Shown: one piece after another, positions 16,210 through 22,754 of the stretch | Layout: each line of letters opens with the position of its first letter | Numbering within the stretch: position 1 is the first letter of the stretch | Assembly: GCA_043813895.1 (NCBI GenBank) | Contig: JBDRKQ010000018.1 | Span: 1 to 37,871 of the forward strand | From: CAZTAR01 sp043813895 | GTDB lineage: Bacteria; Planctomycetota; Phycisphaerae; UBA1845; UTPLA1 | DNA: 37,871 nt | Direction of reading: 5' to 3' | Made by a program: the position numbers and the translations under genes | The notes under the pieces: model-generated | Told to the model about the DNA's origin: nothing | Databases searched by the model: none | The model's input: the letters and a program-made list of their open reading frames with translations, nothing else

Positions 16210-17659
16210 GGAACGCCTCCGTTTCGGATTGGTGAGGGTCTTCCTGTTCGGGCTGGGGAGGCCGCTCGCGCGGCAATCGCACCACAAAGCGCGTTCCCAC
16301 ACCGGGTTGGGACTCCAGTTCAATTGTACCACCGTGGGCGCGGGCGATACGGTCGGAAACAAACAATCCGAGGCCGGTTCCCTCTGTGCCCTTCGATGAG
16401 AAGAACAGGCTGAACGCCTTCTCCCGTGTCTCCTGGTCCATCCCAATGCCATTGTCTTCGATTTCGTACTGAATGTGATCGGGAAAGCCCTGGAGCCGCA
16501 CGGCCACTTCGGCAGCCGATCCCTTCTCACTCAGCCGGCAGGCGTCCAGGGAGTTCTCGATCAGATTCACCAACATCGAACGGACCGCCTGGGCATCGGC
16601 CTCGAAATCGCCGACGTCCGCATCAAGCGTGCGGGTCAATCGGATATTCTGCTCTATTGCGCGCGGCTGGGCAAGATCGCAAACCTCTTCGGCAACCTCT
16701 GCCGCGGGAAGGTTCTCCCAATTCGGCACACGCTCCTTCGCATAGTAGAGGATGTCCGACACCATGCTCCGAATCCGGGCGACATTGCGTTGGACGGTCG
16801 CCCAGCCCTTGTGCACCCGCGCATTGTCGTCCTTCTTGAATCCGGAGTCGACCAGGTACATTCCGCCGGCCAAGCCGTTGAGCATACCCTTGAGCCCATG
16901 GGATACGGATCCGACCAGGAGTCCCAGTGAGGTGAGGCGGCTCTCGAGCTCCCGGACCTGCGTGATGTTCGCGCTCATCTCCATCACTTCCGTGATTCTG
17001 CCCTGCTCGTCGCGGATCGGCGCGGTCGTGACCAGCACATTGATCTGCTTACCGTGACGCGAGGTAACCACCTCTTCCCGAGTGTGAAGTTCGCCGTCGT
17101 CAAACGTCTGCTGAACCGGGCACGGCGCACACGGCTCGGAGCGATGCTTGTAGGCCTCGTAGCACTTTCGGCCTAGACAACTGCCGAAATCCTCCTGGAA
17201 GGCGCGGTTGGCTTCCACAATCCGCAGATCCGAATCCTGAATCGAGATGTAACATGGCACCTCATCGAACATGAGGTGGTAGTGCCGCTGGCTCTGCCGC
17301 ATCTGCCGCTTGAGGCTCTTGATCTGGGTGATATCGATGGCCATGTCGATCACGGCCGTGATCTTGCCGCTCTGGTCCAGGATGGGCGTCGCCTCGGTCA
17401 GGACCGAGACCTCCGCTCCATCCAGCCGCCTTACCTGTCCTTCGTTGCGATGGCTTTGACCGTCCCAAAAAGCGCGCTCAACCGGACACACTTCGCACTT
17501 CTCGGAGCGGCCCTTGTACATCTGGTAGCAAAACCGTCCATCGGGATCACCGAAGTCCTCGCGGAACCGTTGGTTGGCATGGAGGATCCGAAAATCGCGG
17601 TCCAAGACCGTCAGGTAGCACGGAGCCGCGTCGAAGTATGGAGACGGATTCGGGTCCAT
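16202..17659 (-). CDS. Soluble histidine kinase with two Cys-rich PAS domains
   Basis: 485 residues from the ATG at 17657-17659; a TTG four codons earlier is an alternative. There is no membrane segment, so it senses in the cytoplasm. Two PAS domains (about 8-115 and 125-235) each carry a Cys cluster in the same place: Cys44, Cys55 and Cys58 (FCYQMYKGRSEKCEVCP) and Cys161, Cys166, Cys177 and Cys180 (KCYEAYKHRSEPCAPCP). The kinase core has His254 in VSHGLKGMLNGL, then NLIENSLDA (N box), DNGIGMD (G1) and GTGLGLF (G2). The paired Cys clusters could bind a metal or iron-sulfur centre or sense thiol redox state, but the sequence does not tell which. Its position next to the DsrK/HdrD-like fusion suggests it senses the state of that redox pathway. 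Confidence 0.9.
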   Translation of the reverse strand: MDPNPSPYFDAAPCYLTVLDRDFRILHANQRFREDFGDPDGRFCYQMYKGRSEKCEVCPVERAFWDGQSHRNEGQVRRLDGAEVSVLTEATPILDQSGKITAVIDMAIDITQIKSLKRQMRQSQRHYHLMFDEVPCYISIQDSDLRIVEANRAFQEDFGSCLGRKCYEAYKHRSEPCAPCPVQQTFDDGELHTREEVVTSRHGKQINVLVTTAPIRDEQGRITEVMEMSANITQVRELESRLTSLGLLVGSVSHGLKGMLNGLAGGMYLVDSGFKKDDNARVHKGWATVQRNVARIRSMVSDILYYAKERVPNWENLPAAEVAEEVCDLAQPRAIEQNIRLTRTLDADVGDFEADAQAVRSMLVNLIENSLDACRLSEKGSAAEVAVRLQGFPDHIQYEIEDNGIGMDQETREKAFSLFFSSKGTEGTGLGLFVSDRIARAHGGTIELESQPGVGTRFVVRLPRERPPQPEQEDPHQSETEAFHD

Positions 17660-17699
17660 CACGAAATCCAAAGCCGGAGCAGTCGCAATCCACCTACAG

Positions 17700-17721
17700 C
17701 GGCCGACGCCCCCGTCGGCCG
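17700..17721. repeat. Perfect 9-bp hairpin CGGCCGACG/CGTCGGCCG
   Basis: CGGCCGACG, loop CCCC and CGTCGGCCG form a perfect stem. It lies in the 104-base gap between the iron-sulfur/receiver fusion gene and the histidine kinase gene, 21 bases from another hairpin repeat. Reading on the minus strand there is no T-run after it, so attenuation rather than full termination would be my guess. Confidence 0.65.
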
Positions 17722-17742
17722 GGAGAAAACGTGTTCTTCTAC

Positions 17743-17767
17743 GTCCGACACGGGGGTCGGACGCTAC
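17743..17767. repeat. GTCCGAC/GTCGGAC spacer repeat, copy 2
   Basis: GTCCGAC (17743-17749), loop ACGGGG, GTCGGAC (17756-17762) and then GCTAC. On the minus strand it reads GTAGCGTCCGAC..., and the TAG in it is the stop codon of the iron-sulfur/receiver fusion gene. The same element recurs at 7435-7459, 22173-22197 and 22207-22231, with a decayed copy at 21214-21238. Confidence 0.75.
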
Positions 17768-19596
17768 GAATCGTGAGACAGCTCGAGAATCTTGCGCGCT
17801 GTGCGCACCAGCGTCTCTTCGGTCACCGGCTTGTCCAGGTATCCCTCCGGCACCCTGACCGAGCGGCCGTATATCAGCTTACGCAGCTCCGGTCGGCCGG
17901 TTATCACACAGATCTTCAGGCTTTCGAGCCCAGGGTCTCTGCGGAGGGCGGCAAAGACCTCGCCCACGTCTCGGCCCGGCATGCCGAGGTCGAGCGTCAG
18001 CAGGTCGGGGTGTTCCGTTCGAGCCATCTGCAACGCCTCGTCACCGTTGGAGGCGCGCAACACCTTGGCGCCATTGTCCTCGAAGACGGCCGCGAGGTAT
18101 TCGACCTGATCCGGTTCGTCGTCGGCCACCAGTACGGTTCGGCCGGCGAGCGGCGGCCCTTCTCCTCTTGCGGCTGCGGCAGACACGGCAATCTCCTCTT
18201 CGATTGGGGCGGCCACCGCGCCGGTCGGCACAGCCGCCGCTTCCGCGACTGCCACGGCCACCTCCTTCTCGACCGGCACAGCCGCCTTCTCTTCAATCAC
18301 GAGCGCATTGGCCACGAGGTTCACCAACTGCGTGACCTTCATGTCCAGCTTGTAGTGGCGGATCACGTCGGTCAGGCCATCGACGCAGTTATGGCATGAA
18401 GTGACAACAACCTTGGCGCCGGTCGCCTTGAGCTGGTTCGCCTTCACGATGCCCGATTTGAGCCGCCGCGGCGTGTATTCCGCCATGGACATAGCGCCGC
18501 CGCCGCCTGTGCAGCAATAATTCTCCGCACGATTCGGGTGCATCTCTCGGAAATCAGTCACGACGAGATTGAGCAGCTCGCGGGGTTCCTCGAAGAGGCC
18601 GCAACTTCGGGCGTTGTTGCACGAGTCGTGGAAGGTCACCGGCTCGGTGTTCTTTGTCTTGTCGACTTTGATCCGGCCCTCTTTGATGTATCGAAGCATG
18701 GTGTCGACCGAACTTTCCATCTCGACCGGCATGTCGAACTTGGCCCAGTTCGGCCCTTCGCAGCGGGTGGAGCGATAGCCGTGGCCGCACTCGGAGATGA
18801 CGAGCTTCTTGGCGCGCAGTTCAATCGCCTTCTCGTAGAGCCTGCGGGCGACCGATCCTCCCAGATCGTCGTCGCCGGAGAAAAGCCCGAAGTTGGTCAT
18901 GTCCCAGCCTTCGCTGGGCATCGTCCAACTCTCGCCAGCGGCGTGGAAGATCTTGGCCGCGTCGGAGATGCTGCGTGGGTCGTACTTTACTTCGCGCGGG
19001 TTGATGGAGTACACGACGTTGCAGTTCGGCTTGTCGACGGGGATTACGGCCGCCTCGTCATCCAGTTCGTCCTGCAACTCCTCGCTCATCCACTCGAGGG
19101 TCTCAAGGTACTCCTCCTTGAGCACGCCCATCTGGTTGCCGGTTTCCCACTGGTCCTTGCTGACCACGGCAACGCCCTCGGGCATGACGCCGACCGAGAC
19201 GAGCAGGCCGCGGGCCATGCGGTTGAACGTCGCCAGATCGACTCCCATCGGACAATTCAGGGTACACCGCCGGCAGTTGGTACATTTGCCGAAAACCGTG
19301 TCCTTCAATTCCTCCAGATCTTCATCCGTGAAGACGCTGCCCGCCTTCACCCACCACGGGAAGACGCGGCCGGTCCAGTCGAAGTGGCGTTTGAACAACT
19401 TGCGAATCTTGTCGGCCTTGTAGGCCGGGGCGTAGGTCGGATCGCCGGGATTGGCCTGCACGTAGTGGCAGGAATCCGTACACAGCCCGCAATGCACGCA
19501 AGCGACAAGCGACCCGGCCATCTGCCGGTTCATCTTCTCACGCATCCGCTCCAGCACCTTTTGGGCCTTGTGGGATCTGCTTCGCTGTTCACTCAT
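17764..19596 (-). CDS. DsrK/HdrD-type iron-sulfur protein fused to a receiver domain
   Basis: 610 residues from the ATG at 19594-19596. The N-terminal part is a CCG-type oxidoreductase like DsrK, TmcB or HdrD. Two ferredoxin-like motifs lie at Cys33/36/39/43 and Cys105/108/111/115. The CCG region has SECGHGYRSTRC (Cys270), FHDSCNNARSCG, YCCTGGGGAMSM (Cys361-362) and TSCHNC (Cys401, Cys404), which in the family bind the cubane at the thiol/disulfide site. An Ala/Val/Glu-rich linker (about 435-482) leads to a complete receiver domain: Asp492/Asp493, phosphoacceptor Asp536 in LTLDLGMPGRD, Thr566, and Lys589 in YLDKPV. All residues needed for phosphorylation are present. The partner is the membrane protein encoded just upstream, and a kinase lies just downstream. 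I know of no characterised protein with this fusion. Confidence 0.9.
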   Translation of the reverse strand: MSEQRSRSHKAQKVLERMREKMNRQMAGSLVACVHCGLCTDSCHYVQANPGDPTYAPAYKADKIRKLFKRHFDWTGRVFPWWVKAGSVFTDEDLEELKDTVFGKCTNCRRCTLNCPMGVDLATFNRMARGLLVSVGVMPEGVAVVSKDQWETGNQMGVLKEEYLETLEWMSEELQDELDDEAAVIPVDKPNCNVVYSINPREVKYDPRSISDAAKIFHAAGESWTMPSEGWDMTNFGLFSGDDDLGGSVARRLYEKAIELRAKKLVISECGHGYRSTRCEGPNWAKFDMPVEMESSVDTMLRYIKEGRIKVDKTKNTEPVTFHDSCNNARSCGLFEEPRELLNLVVTDFREMHPNRAENYCCTGGGGAMSMAEYTPRRLKSGIVKANQLKATGAKVVVTSCHNCVDGLTDVIRHYKLDMKVTQLVNLVANALVIEEKAAVPVEKEVAVAVAEAAAVPTGAVAAPIEEEIAVSAAAARGEGPPLAGRTVLVADDEPDQVEYLAAVFEDNGAKVLRASNGDEALQMARTEHPDLLTLDLGMPGRDVGEVFAALRRDPGLESLKICVITGRPELRKLIYGRSVRVPEGYLDKPVTEETLVRTARKILELSHDS

Positions 19597-19633
19597 CGGA
19601 TCTTCTCTCTCCGTCGTCGGCTCGCCCGCCGGT

Positions 19634-20302
19634 TCATCCACGTTGCATTGGATACACACCGCGGTAGCCCATCGTCTTACCGAGGTAGTAGCGTGTGAAG
19701 GGGTAATAGAGGTAGTGGGAGATCTTGCTGAACGGCACGTAGATCAGGAAGAAAGCCGTCAGCAAAAAGAAAGCCAGCATTATCCCCTCGCCGCCGCTGA
19801 TGTCATTCGGCACCGCCAGGAAGGCGAAGAAGAACCAAACCGTCAGCAGCAGCAGCGAGAAGTAATCGTCCGGCGAACTGATGGCGCGCATGTAGCGATC
19901 CCCGACGCGCCGAATCATCCTGATGACCGCGGCCACGCCCGCCGCGCCGATCACCGCCTGCAACACACGAACCACCAAGTTGCTTTCCAGGAGTGCCGGC
20001 CAATAGGGAATGATGAACGACAGGCCGATGGCGGCAGTAACTCCGAGATGAAAGACCACGAATTGGGCGTAGAGGAAGGACTTCCGCCGGGTGCTCTCCA
20101 TCGCCCAGGGCATGCCGACATTGGCCCACGAATAAAGGATGCCCTTGCGCCGCGTCGTCCGTGGCGAGCCGGTGGGTGCTTGGCGCTCGCCGCCGGCCTT
20201 GAATCGCAGGAACCAGATGATGCGCGTCGTGTAGACCAACGCCATGATGCCCAACGCCACCTCTTGAAGCGTATGCTCGGAGAAATGCAGTAGGTCGCTC
20301 AT
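19634..20302 (-). CDS. NarI/DsrM-like membrane cytochrome b subunit, short form
   Basis: 222 residues, ATG at 20300-20302 with a weak ribosome site. It has five or so hydrophobic segments (about 14-33, 76-100, 106-126, 148-165 and 173-193). The C-terminal part, FSKISHYLYYPFTRYYLG, resembles the end of DsrM (FSKLLHMPG) and of the TmcC/HmcE group. These proteins exchange electrons between quinones and a cytoplasmic CCG protein, here surely the fusion encoded 37 bases downstream. Only His85 and His196 lie in membrane segments. The positions ten residues after the first (Ser95) and eighteen before the second (Phe178) lack the histidines that DsrM and NarI use for a second heme. One heme b at most is therefore expected. 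Confidence 0.85.
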   Translation of the reverse strand: MSDLLHFSEHTLQEVALGIMALVYTTRIIWFLRFKAGGERQAPTGSPRTTRRKGILYSWANVGMPWAMESTRRKSFLYAQFVVFHLGVTAAIGLSFIIPYWPALLESNLVVRVLQAVIGAAGVAAVIRMIRRVGDRYMRAISSPDDYFSLLLLTVWFFFAFLAVPNDISGGEGIMLAFFLLTAFFLIYVPFSKISHYLYYPFTRYYLGKTMGYRGVYPMQRG

Positions 20303-20317
20303 TTCGTGTTTTCTCGA

Positions 20318-20860
20318 CTATGAAAAGGTCTTCAGGCGGGACTCGAAGGCTTGGTGTTGAACTGTATCCAGAGCGCAGATGGTCAGCTCTTTGATTCCGG
20401 TTTCGCCCCCAAGGTGAGTCTTGATCGCTTCCAACATCACGCGGGCGCACACATCCGGCGGAACGCCGTAATACCCTGCGCCCATCGCTGGCAGGGCAAT
20501 TCGTTCTATCCCTTTTTCATCCGCCCGCTCCAGCGAATTGAGGACGGTCGCGTGCAACTTGCCCTCGATATCCTCCTCCCGGAACCTGGGCCCCACGGCG
20601 TGGATGATATACTTCGCCTTCAGCTTCCCCGCCGCAGAGACCACGGCCTCACACGGAGCGACGGGCGCGAGCGTCTCGAGCTCTTTCTGGATGGACGGCC
20701 CGCCGCGGATGGAGATCGCCGTTCCGAAGCCTGATCCAAGGGCCAGATCGGGTTGGGCATAGAAAACAAAGGCGTCCACATCGAGATCGGTGATATCGTC
20801 CTTAATGAGCCGAATCACGGTCTGGTTGATTGGCACGCTCTCTAGAAGGGCTTTGTGCAT
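20318..20860 (-). CDS. Macrodomain protein
   Basis: 180 residues, ATG at 20858-20860 with AAGGAG upstream. It has the macrodomain pattern: IRLIKDDITDLDVDAFVFYAQ at the start, GSGFGTAISIRGG as the loop that normally holds ADP-ribose, YIIHAVGPRF, and IALPAMGAGYYGVPP as the second ligand loop. Enzymes of this fold bind or hydrolyse ADP-ribose, poly-ADP-ribose or O-acetyl-ADP-ribose. The usual Asn-Ala-Ala-Asn active-site text is replaced by FYAQPDLAL, so hydrolysis may be lost while binding is kept. It heads the operon of the membrane cytochrome and the iron-sulfur/receiver fusion, starting 16 bases before the cytochrome gene. Why a redox module carries it is unknown; NAD-linked signalling is one possibility. 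Confidence 0.88.
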   Translation of the reverse strand: MHKALLESVPINQTVIRLIKDDITDLDVDAFVFYAQPDLALGSGFGTAISIRGGPSIQKELETLAPVAPCEAVVSAAGKLKAKYIIHAVGPRFREEDIEGKLHATVLNSLERADEKGIERIALPAMGAGYYGVPPDVCARVMLEAIKTHLGGETGIKELTICALDTVQHQAFESRLKTFS

Positions 20861-20995
20861 CGGTGCCTCTCCTTCGCGGCAACCCTGCTCTGGAAGTTGG
20901 ACCGGACCACCGGCCGACTTTACCTCTTCCCGTCTGGGACAGGGGGAATTAGGGGGCCATTAACTCAAGCAGCGCCAACAGGTTACAGGCGGTCC

Positions 20996-21019
20996 GTGAC
21001 GGCGTCTAGACGCTATCAC
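20996..21019. promoter_or_regulatory. 24-base imperfect palindrome, likely operator
   Basis: GTGA-CG-GCGTCTAGACGC-TA-TCAC matches its own reverse complement at 20 of 24 positions, with a perfect 12-base core GCGTCTAGACGC. It lies immediately downstream of the predicted -10 box, roughly at +3 to +26 of the expected transcript. A dimeric repressor bound here would block transcription of the macrodomain/cytochrome/iron-sulfur operon. No regulator gene is adjacent. Confidence 0.55.
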
Positions 21020-21028
21020 GTTAAGACA

Positions 21029-21057
21029 ATTATATGGGCAGGTCAGACGAATCGCAA
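21029..21057 (-). promoter_or_regulatory. Predicted sigma-70-type promoter of the macrodomain operon
   Basis: On the minus strand, TTGCGA (21057-21052), a 17-base spacer and a perfect TATAAT (21034-21029). The start should be near 21022, giving a leader of about 160 bases before the macrodomain ATG. It is the best promoter match I found in the window. Confidence 0.55.
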
Positions 21058-21213
21058 GCCAAGACCCAGAAAAACCACAGCCCCGAGCCACCACCGCCAC
21101 CTCGACCGGTTTTGGGGCGCAGTCAGATTGGGTACATGCTGCAGCAGCCCGCGCGCCGTTGTAGCCGCCGAAGCCCCTGTCCACTGCCAGAGACCACCGG
21201 TCTTCGATGTCCG

Positions 21214-21238
21214 GTCCGACACTGGGATCAGGTGCTAC
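21214..21238. repeat. Decayed GTCCGAC spacer repeat
   Basis: GTCCGACACTGGGATCAGGT then GCTAC keeps the left arm, most of the loop and the GCTAC tail of the repeat family, but the right arm is mutated. It can be aligned with the intact copies over all 25 positions. Confidence 0.4.
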
Positions 21239-21411
21239 ACTTCCTCTTGAATGGCCTTGGTGGTCCAATCCACGTGGAGTCGTGGGCGCAGCACGTGGTC
21301 TGGCATTCGTACCGGCCGGAAGGCCGATGCTCTCCACCCGTGAAAACGCCTGGACCGAAACACTGGTTTCTGAAGTGCTCCGAGAACTCAGGAGACAGAC
21401 GGGAACCCGCA

Positions 21412-22071
21412 GTGAAGCATCGACTACGCGAAATGCTCCGGGACGGAGACCTCGACGGGCTTGTCGATGCGGCGGTGCGCAAGCGACGTATCCTGGGCTC
21501 ACTCGTCTCCCAGACGTTCGATCCGGAGCCCTTGATCTGTTGGCGCGCCATCGAAGCAATGGGGTTGGTCGCCCGCCGCATCGCGGAGGATGATCCCGAC
21601 TACGTTCGCGAACACTTGCGGCGTTTGAACTGGATGCTGACCGAAGAGTCCGGAGGGATCTGTTGGCGAGCCCCCGAGGCGATTGCCGAAATCGTCCGCC
21701 ACCGCCCGAAACTGTTCGCCGAGTACATACCGATCGTTGTCTTCCTCATCCTGAACCTGGCAGAGGAGGATCTGGACCATTTCAGGGCCGGGATTCTCTG
21801 GGCCATCGGACGACTGGGGGCTCTGGCGGGTGATCACATCCCGGCCGTTCTCCCAGCGATCACGTCCGCCCTGGACGATCCGGGCGCGCAGGCCCGCGGA
21901 ATGGCCGGGTGGTGCCTGGGTCAGGTGGGACGAGCCGATCTTCTTCGAGACCGCCCCGACCTGCTCTCAGACGAGGGGCCGGTTGATCAATATCAAAACA
22001 GGGACATCCACCAGACGACTGTAGGGCAAGTGGTTCAGCAGGCGCTACGCGATGCGCCGGCAGGGCGTTGA
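21412..22071 (+). CDS. HEAT-repeat protein, DVU0298-like
   Basis: 219 residues if it begins at the GTG 21412-21414; an ATG seven codons later is an alternative and the frame is open further upstream. The protein is built of helical repeats of about 35-40 residues: PEPLICWRAIEAMGLVARRI, GGICWRAPEAIAEIVRHRP, DHFRAGILWAIGRLG and GAQARGMAGWCLGQVGR each carry the core helix. The paired ICWRA motifs are notable. I remember a HEAT-repeat family of this look (DVU0298) from sulfate reducers, but I cannot check that. It should be a scaffold or adaptor. It is convergent with the precorrin-2 dehydrogenase gene, and its nearness to two sulfur-redox operons suggests a link, which is inference. Confidence 0.75.
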   Translation: MKHRLREMLRDGDLDGLVDAAVRKRRILGSLVSQTFDPEPLICWRAIEAMGLVARRIAEDDPDYVREHLRRLNWMLTEESGGICWRAPEAIAEIVRHRPKLFAEYIPIVVFLILNLAEEDLDHFRAGILWAIGRLGALAGDHIPAVLPAITSALDDPGAQARGMAGWCLGQVGRADLLRDRPDLLSDEGPVDQYQNRDIHQTTVGQVVQQALRDAPAGR

Positions 22072-22172
22072 AGAGCAGAGACGCGACTGTCATGGAGCGG
22101 TCCGCGCTCGAGTGTGGCCCCGCCCGAGTTCGGTGGGAACCGCTTGGTGACGCGCGCGGCTCTGAACGTCAC

Positions 22173-22197
22173 GTCCGACACGTGGGTCGGACGCTAC
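22173..22197. repeat. GTCCGAC/GTCGGAC spacer repeat, copy 3
   Basis: GTCCGAC (22173-22179), loop ACGTGG, GTCGGAC (22186-22192) and GCTAC. It forms a tandem pair with the copy at 22207-22231, nine bases on. The pair fills the gap between two convergent genes, so it could end transcripts from both sides. Confidence 0.75.
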
Positions 22198-22206
22198 CGG
22201 TTCTAC

Positions 22207-22231
22207 GTCCGACACGGGAGTCGGACGCTAC
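22207..22231. repeat. GTCCGAC/GTCGGAC spacer repeat, copy 4
   Basis: GTCCGAC (22207-22213), loop ACGGGA, GTCGGAC (22220-22226) and GCTAC. On the minus strand its leading GTAGC contains the TAG stop codon (22228-22230) of the precorrin-2 dehydrogenase gene, just as copy 2 does for the iron-sulfur/receiver gene. Confidence 0.75.
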
Positions 22232-22734
22232 GGACTTCCGGAAACACTCTGGTCGATCAGCTTCGCAATCCGGTCACGCGTGCGCCTGGCCGACGCCGGA
22301 TCGCGGCCGTCGGTGAATACGGCGATCGTGACGTCCACGCCCTGATGCAGCGCTCCGAAAATCACCTGTGAGCGTTCGGCTGATGAGGCATCGCAGACCA
22401 GCGCTCCAGATTGAGCAGCAAGCCGCGCAACTGTCGCATTCAGGGCTTCGTCATCCGTGGCCGCAACCGCGAGGAACACGTCGCCAAGATGCTCTTCTCG
22501 GAATGCCTCTTTGAGCCAGCGCAAGCGACCGGTCTTGATCTGCTCGGCCAACTCCGCGGTAACGGCGGGTGAGATGACCGTCACGATTGCCCCCGCACGC
22601 CTCAGCGTCAGTGCCTTGCGCGTCCCCACCCCCCCACCACCGACGACGACGCAGCGCTTGCCATTGACGTCGAGCGCCATCGGGAGAAACCGTAAGGCAC
22701 CTGAAGGATCGCTGATCGGGGGATCGTCAGTCAT
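22228..22734 (-). CDS. Precorrin-2 dehydrogenase (siroheme synthase N-terminal domain)
   Basis: 168 residues from the ATG at 22732-22734. A TTG at 22758 overlaps the previous stop as TTGA and is also possible. LPMALDVNGKRCVVVGGGGV is the start typical of CysG-N/Met8p/SirC proteins and holds the NAD-binding glycine loop. VFLAVAATDDEALNATV and ALVCDASSAERSQVIFGAL follow; the Asp in the latter is the likely catalytic residue. The protein oxidises precorrin-2 to sirohydrochlorin with NAD and may insert iron. It lacks the methyltransferase part of CysG, so other genes must make precorrin-2. It lies next to the dsr locus, whose DsrAB needs siroheme, and directly follows the receiver gene in one operon. 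Confidence 0.9.
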   Translation of the reverse strand: MTDDPPISDPSGALRFLPMALDVNGKRCVVVGGGGVGTRKALTLRRAGAIVTVISPAVTAELAEQIKTGRLRWLKEAFREEHLGDVFLAVAATDDEALNATVARLAAQSGALVCDASSAERSQVIFGALHQGVDVTIAVFTDGRDPASARRTRDRIAKLIDQSVSGSP

Positions 22735-22754
22735 AGGCTTCCAGAGACTTGGAT

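Larger units (their letters stand above)
20861..21411. other. 551-base divergent gap with promoter, operator and repeat
   Basis: This gap lies between the macrodomain gene and the HEAT-repeat gene, which read away from each other. It holds the predicted minus-strand promoter at 21029-21057, the palindrome at 20996-21019 and a decayed spacer repeat at 21214-21238. The HEAT frame stays open upstream to 21034, but the residues there do not look like protein. I see no promoter for the HEAT gene that I would defend. Confidence 0.5.

Noticed and set aside
21034..21411. In-frame upstream extension of the HEAT-repeat gene
   Set aside because: The residues are Pro/Arg-rich and do not resemble HEAT repeats, and the stretch contains a promoter-like site and a decayed spacer repeat. 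A GTG at 21412 fits better.
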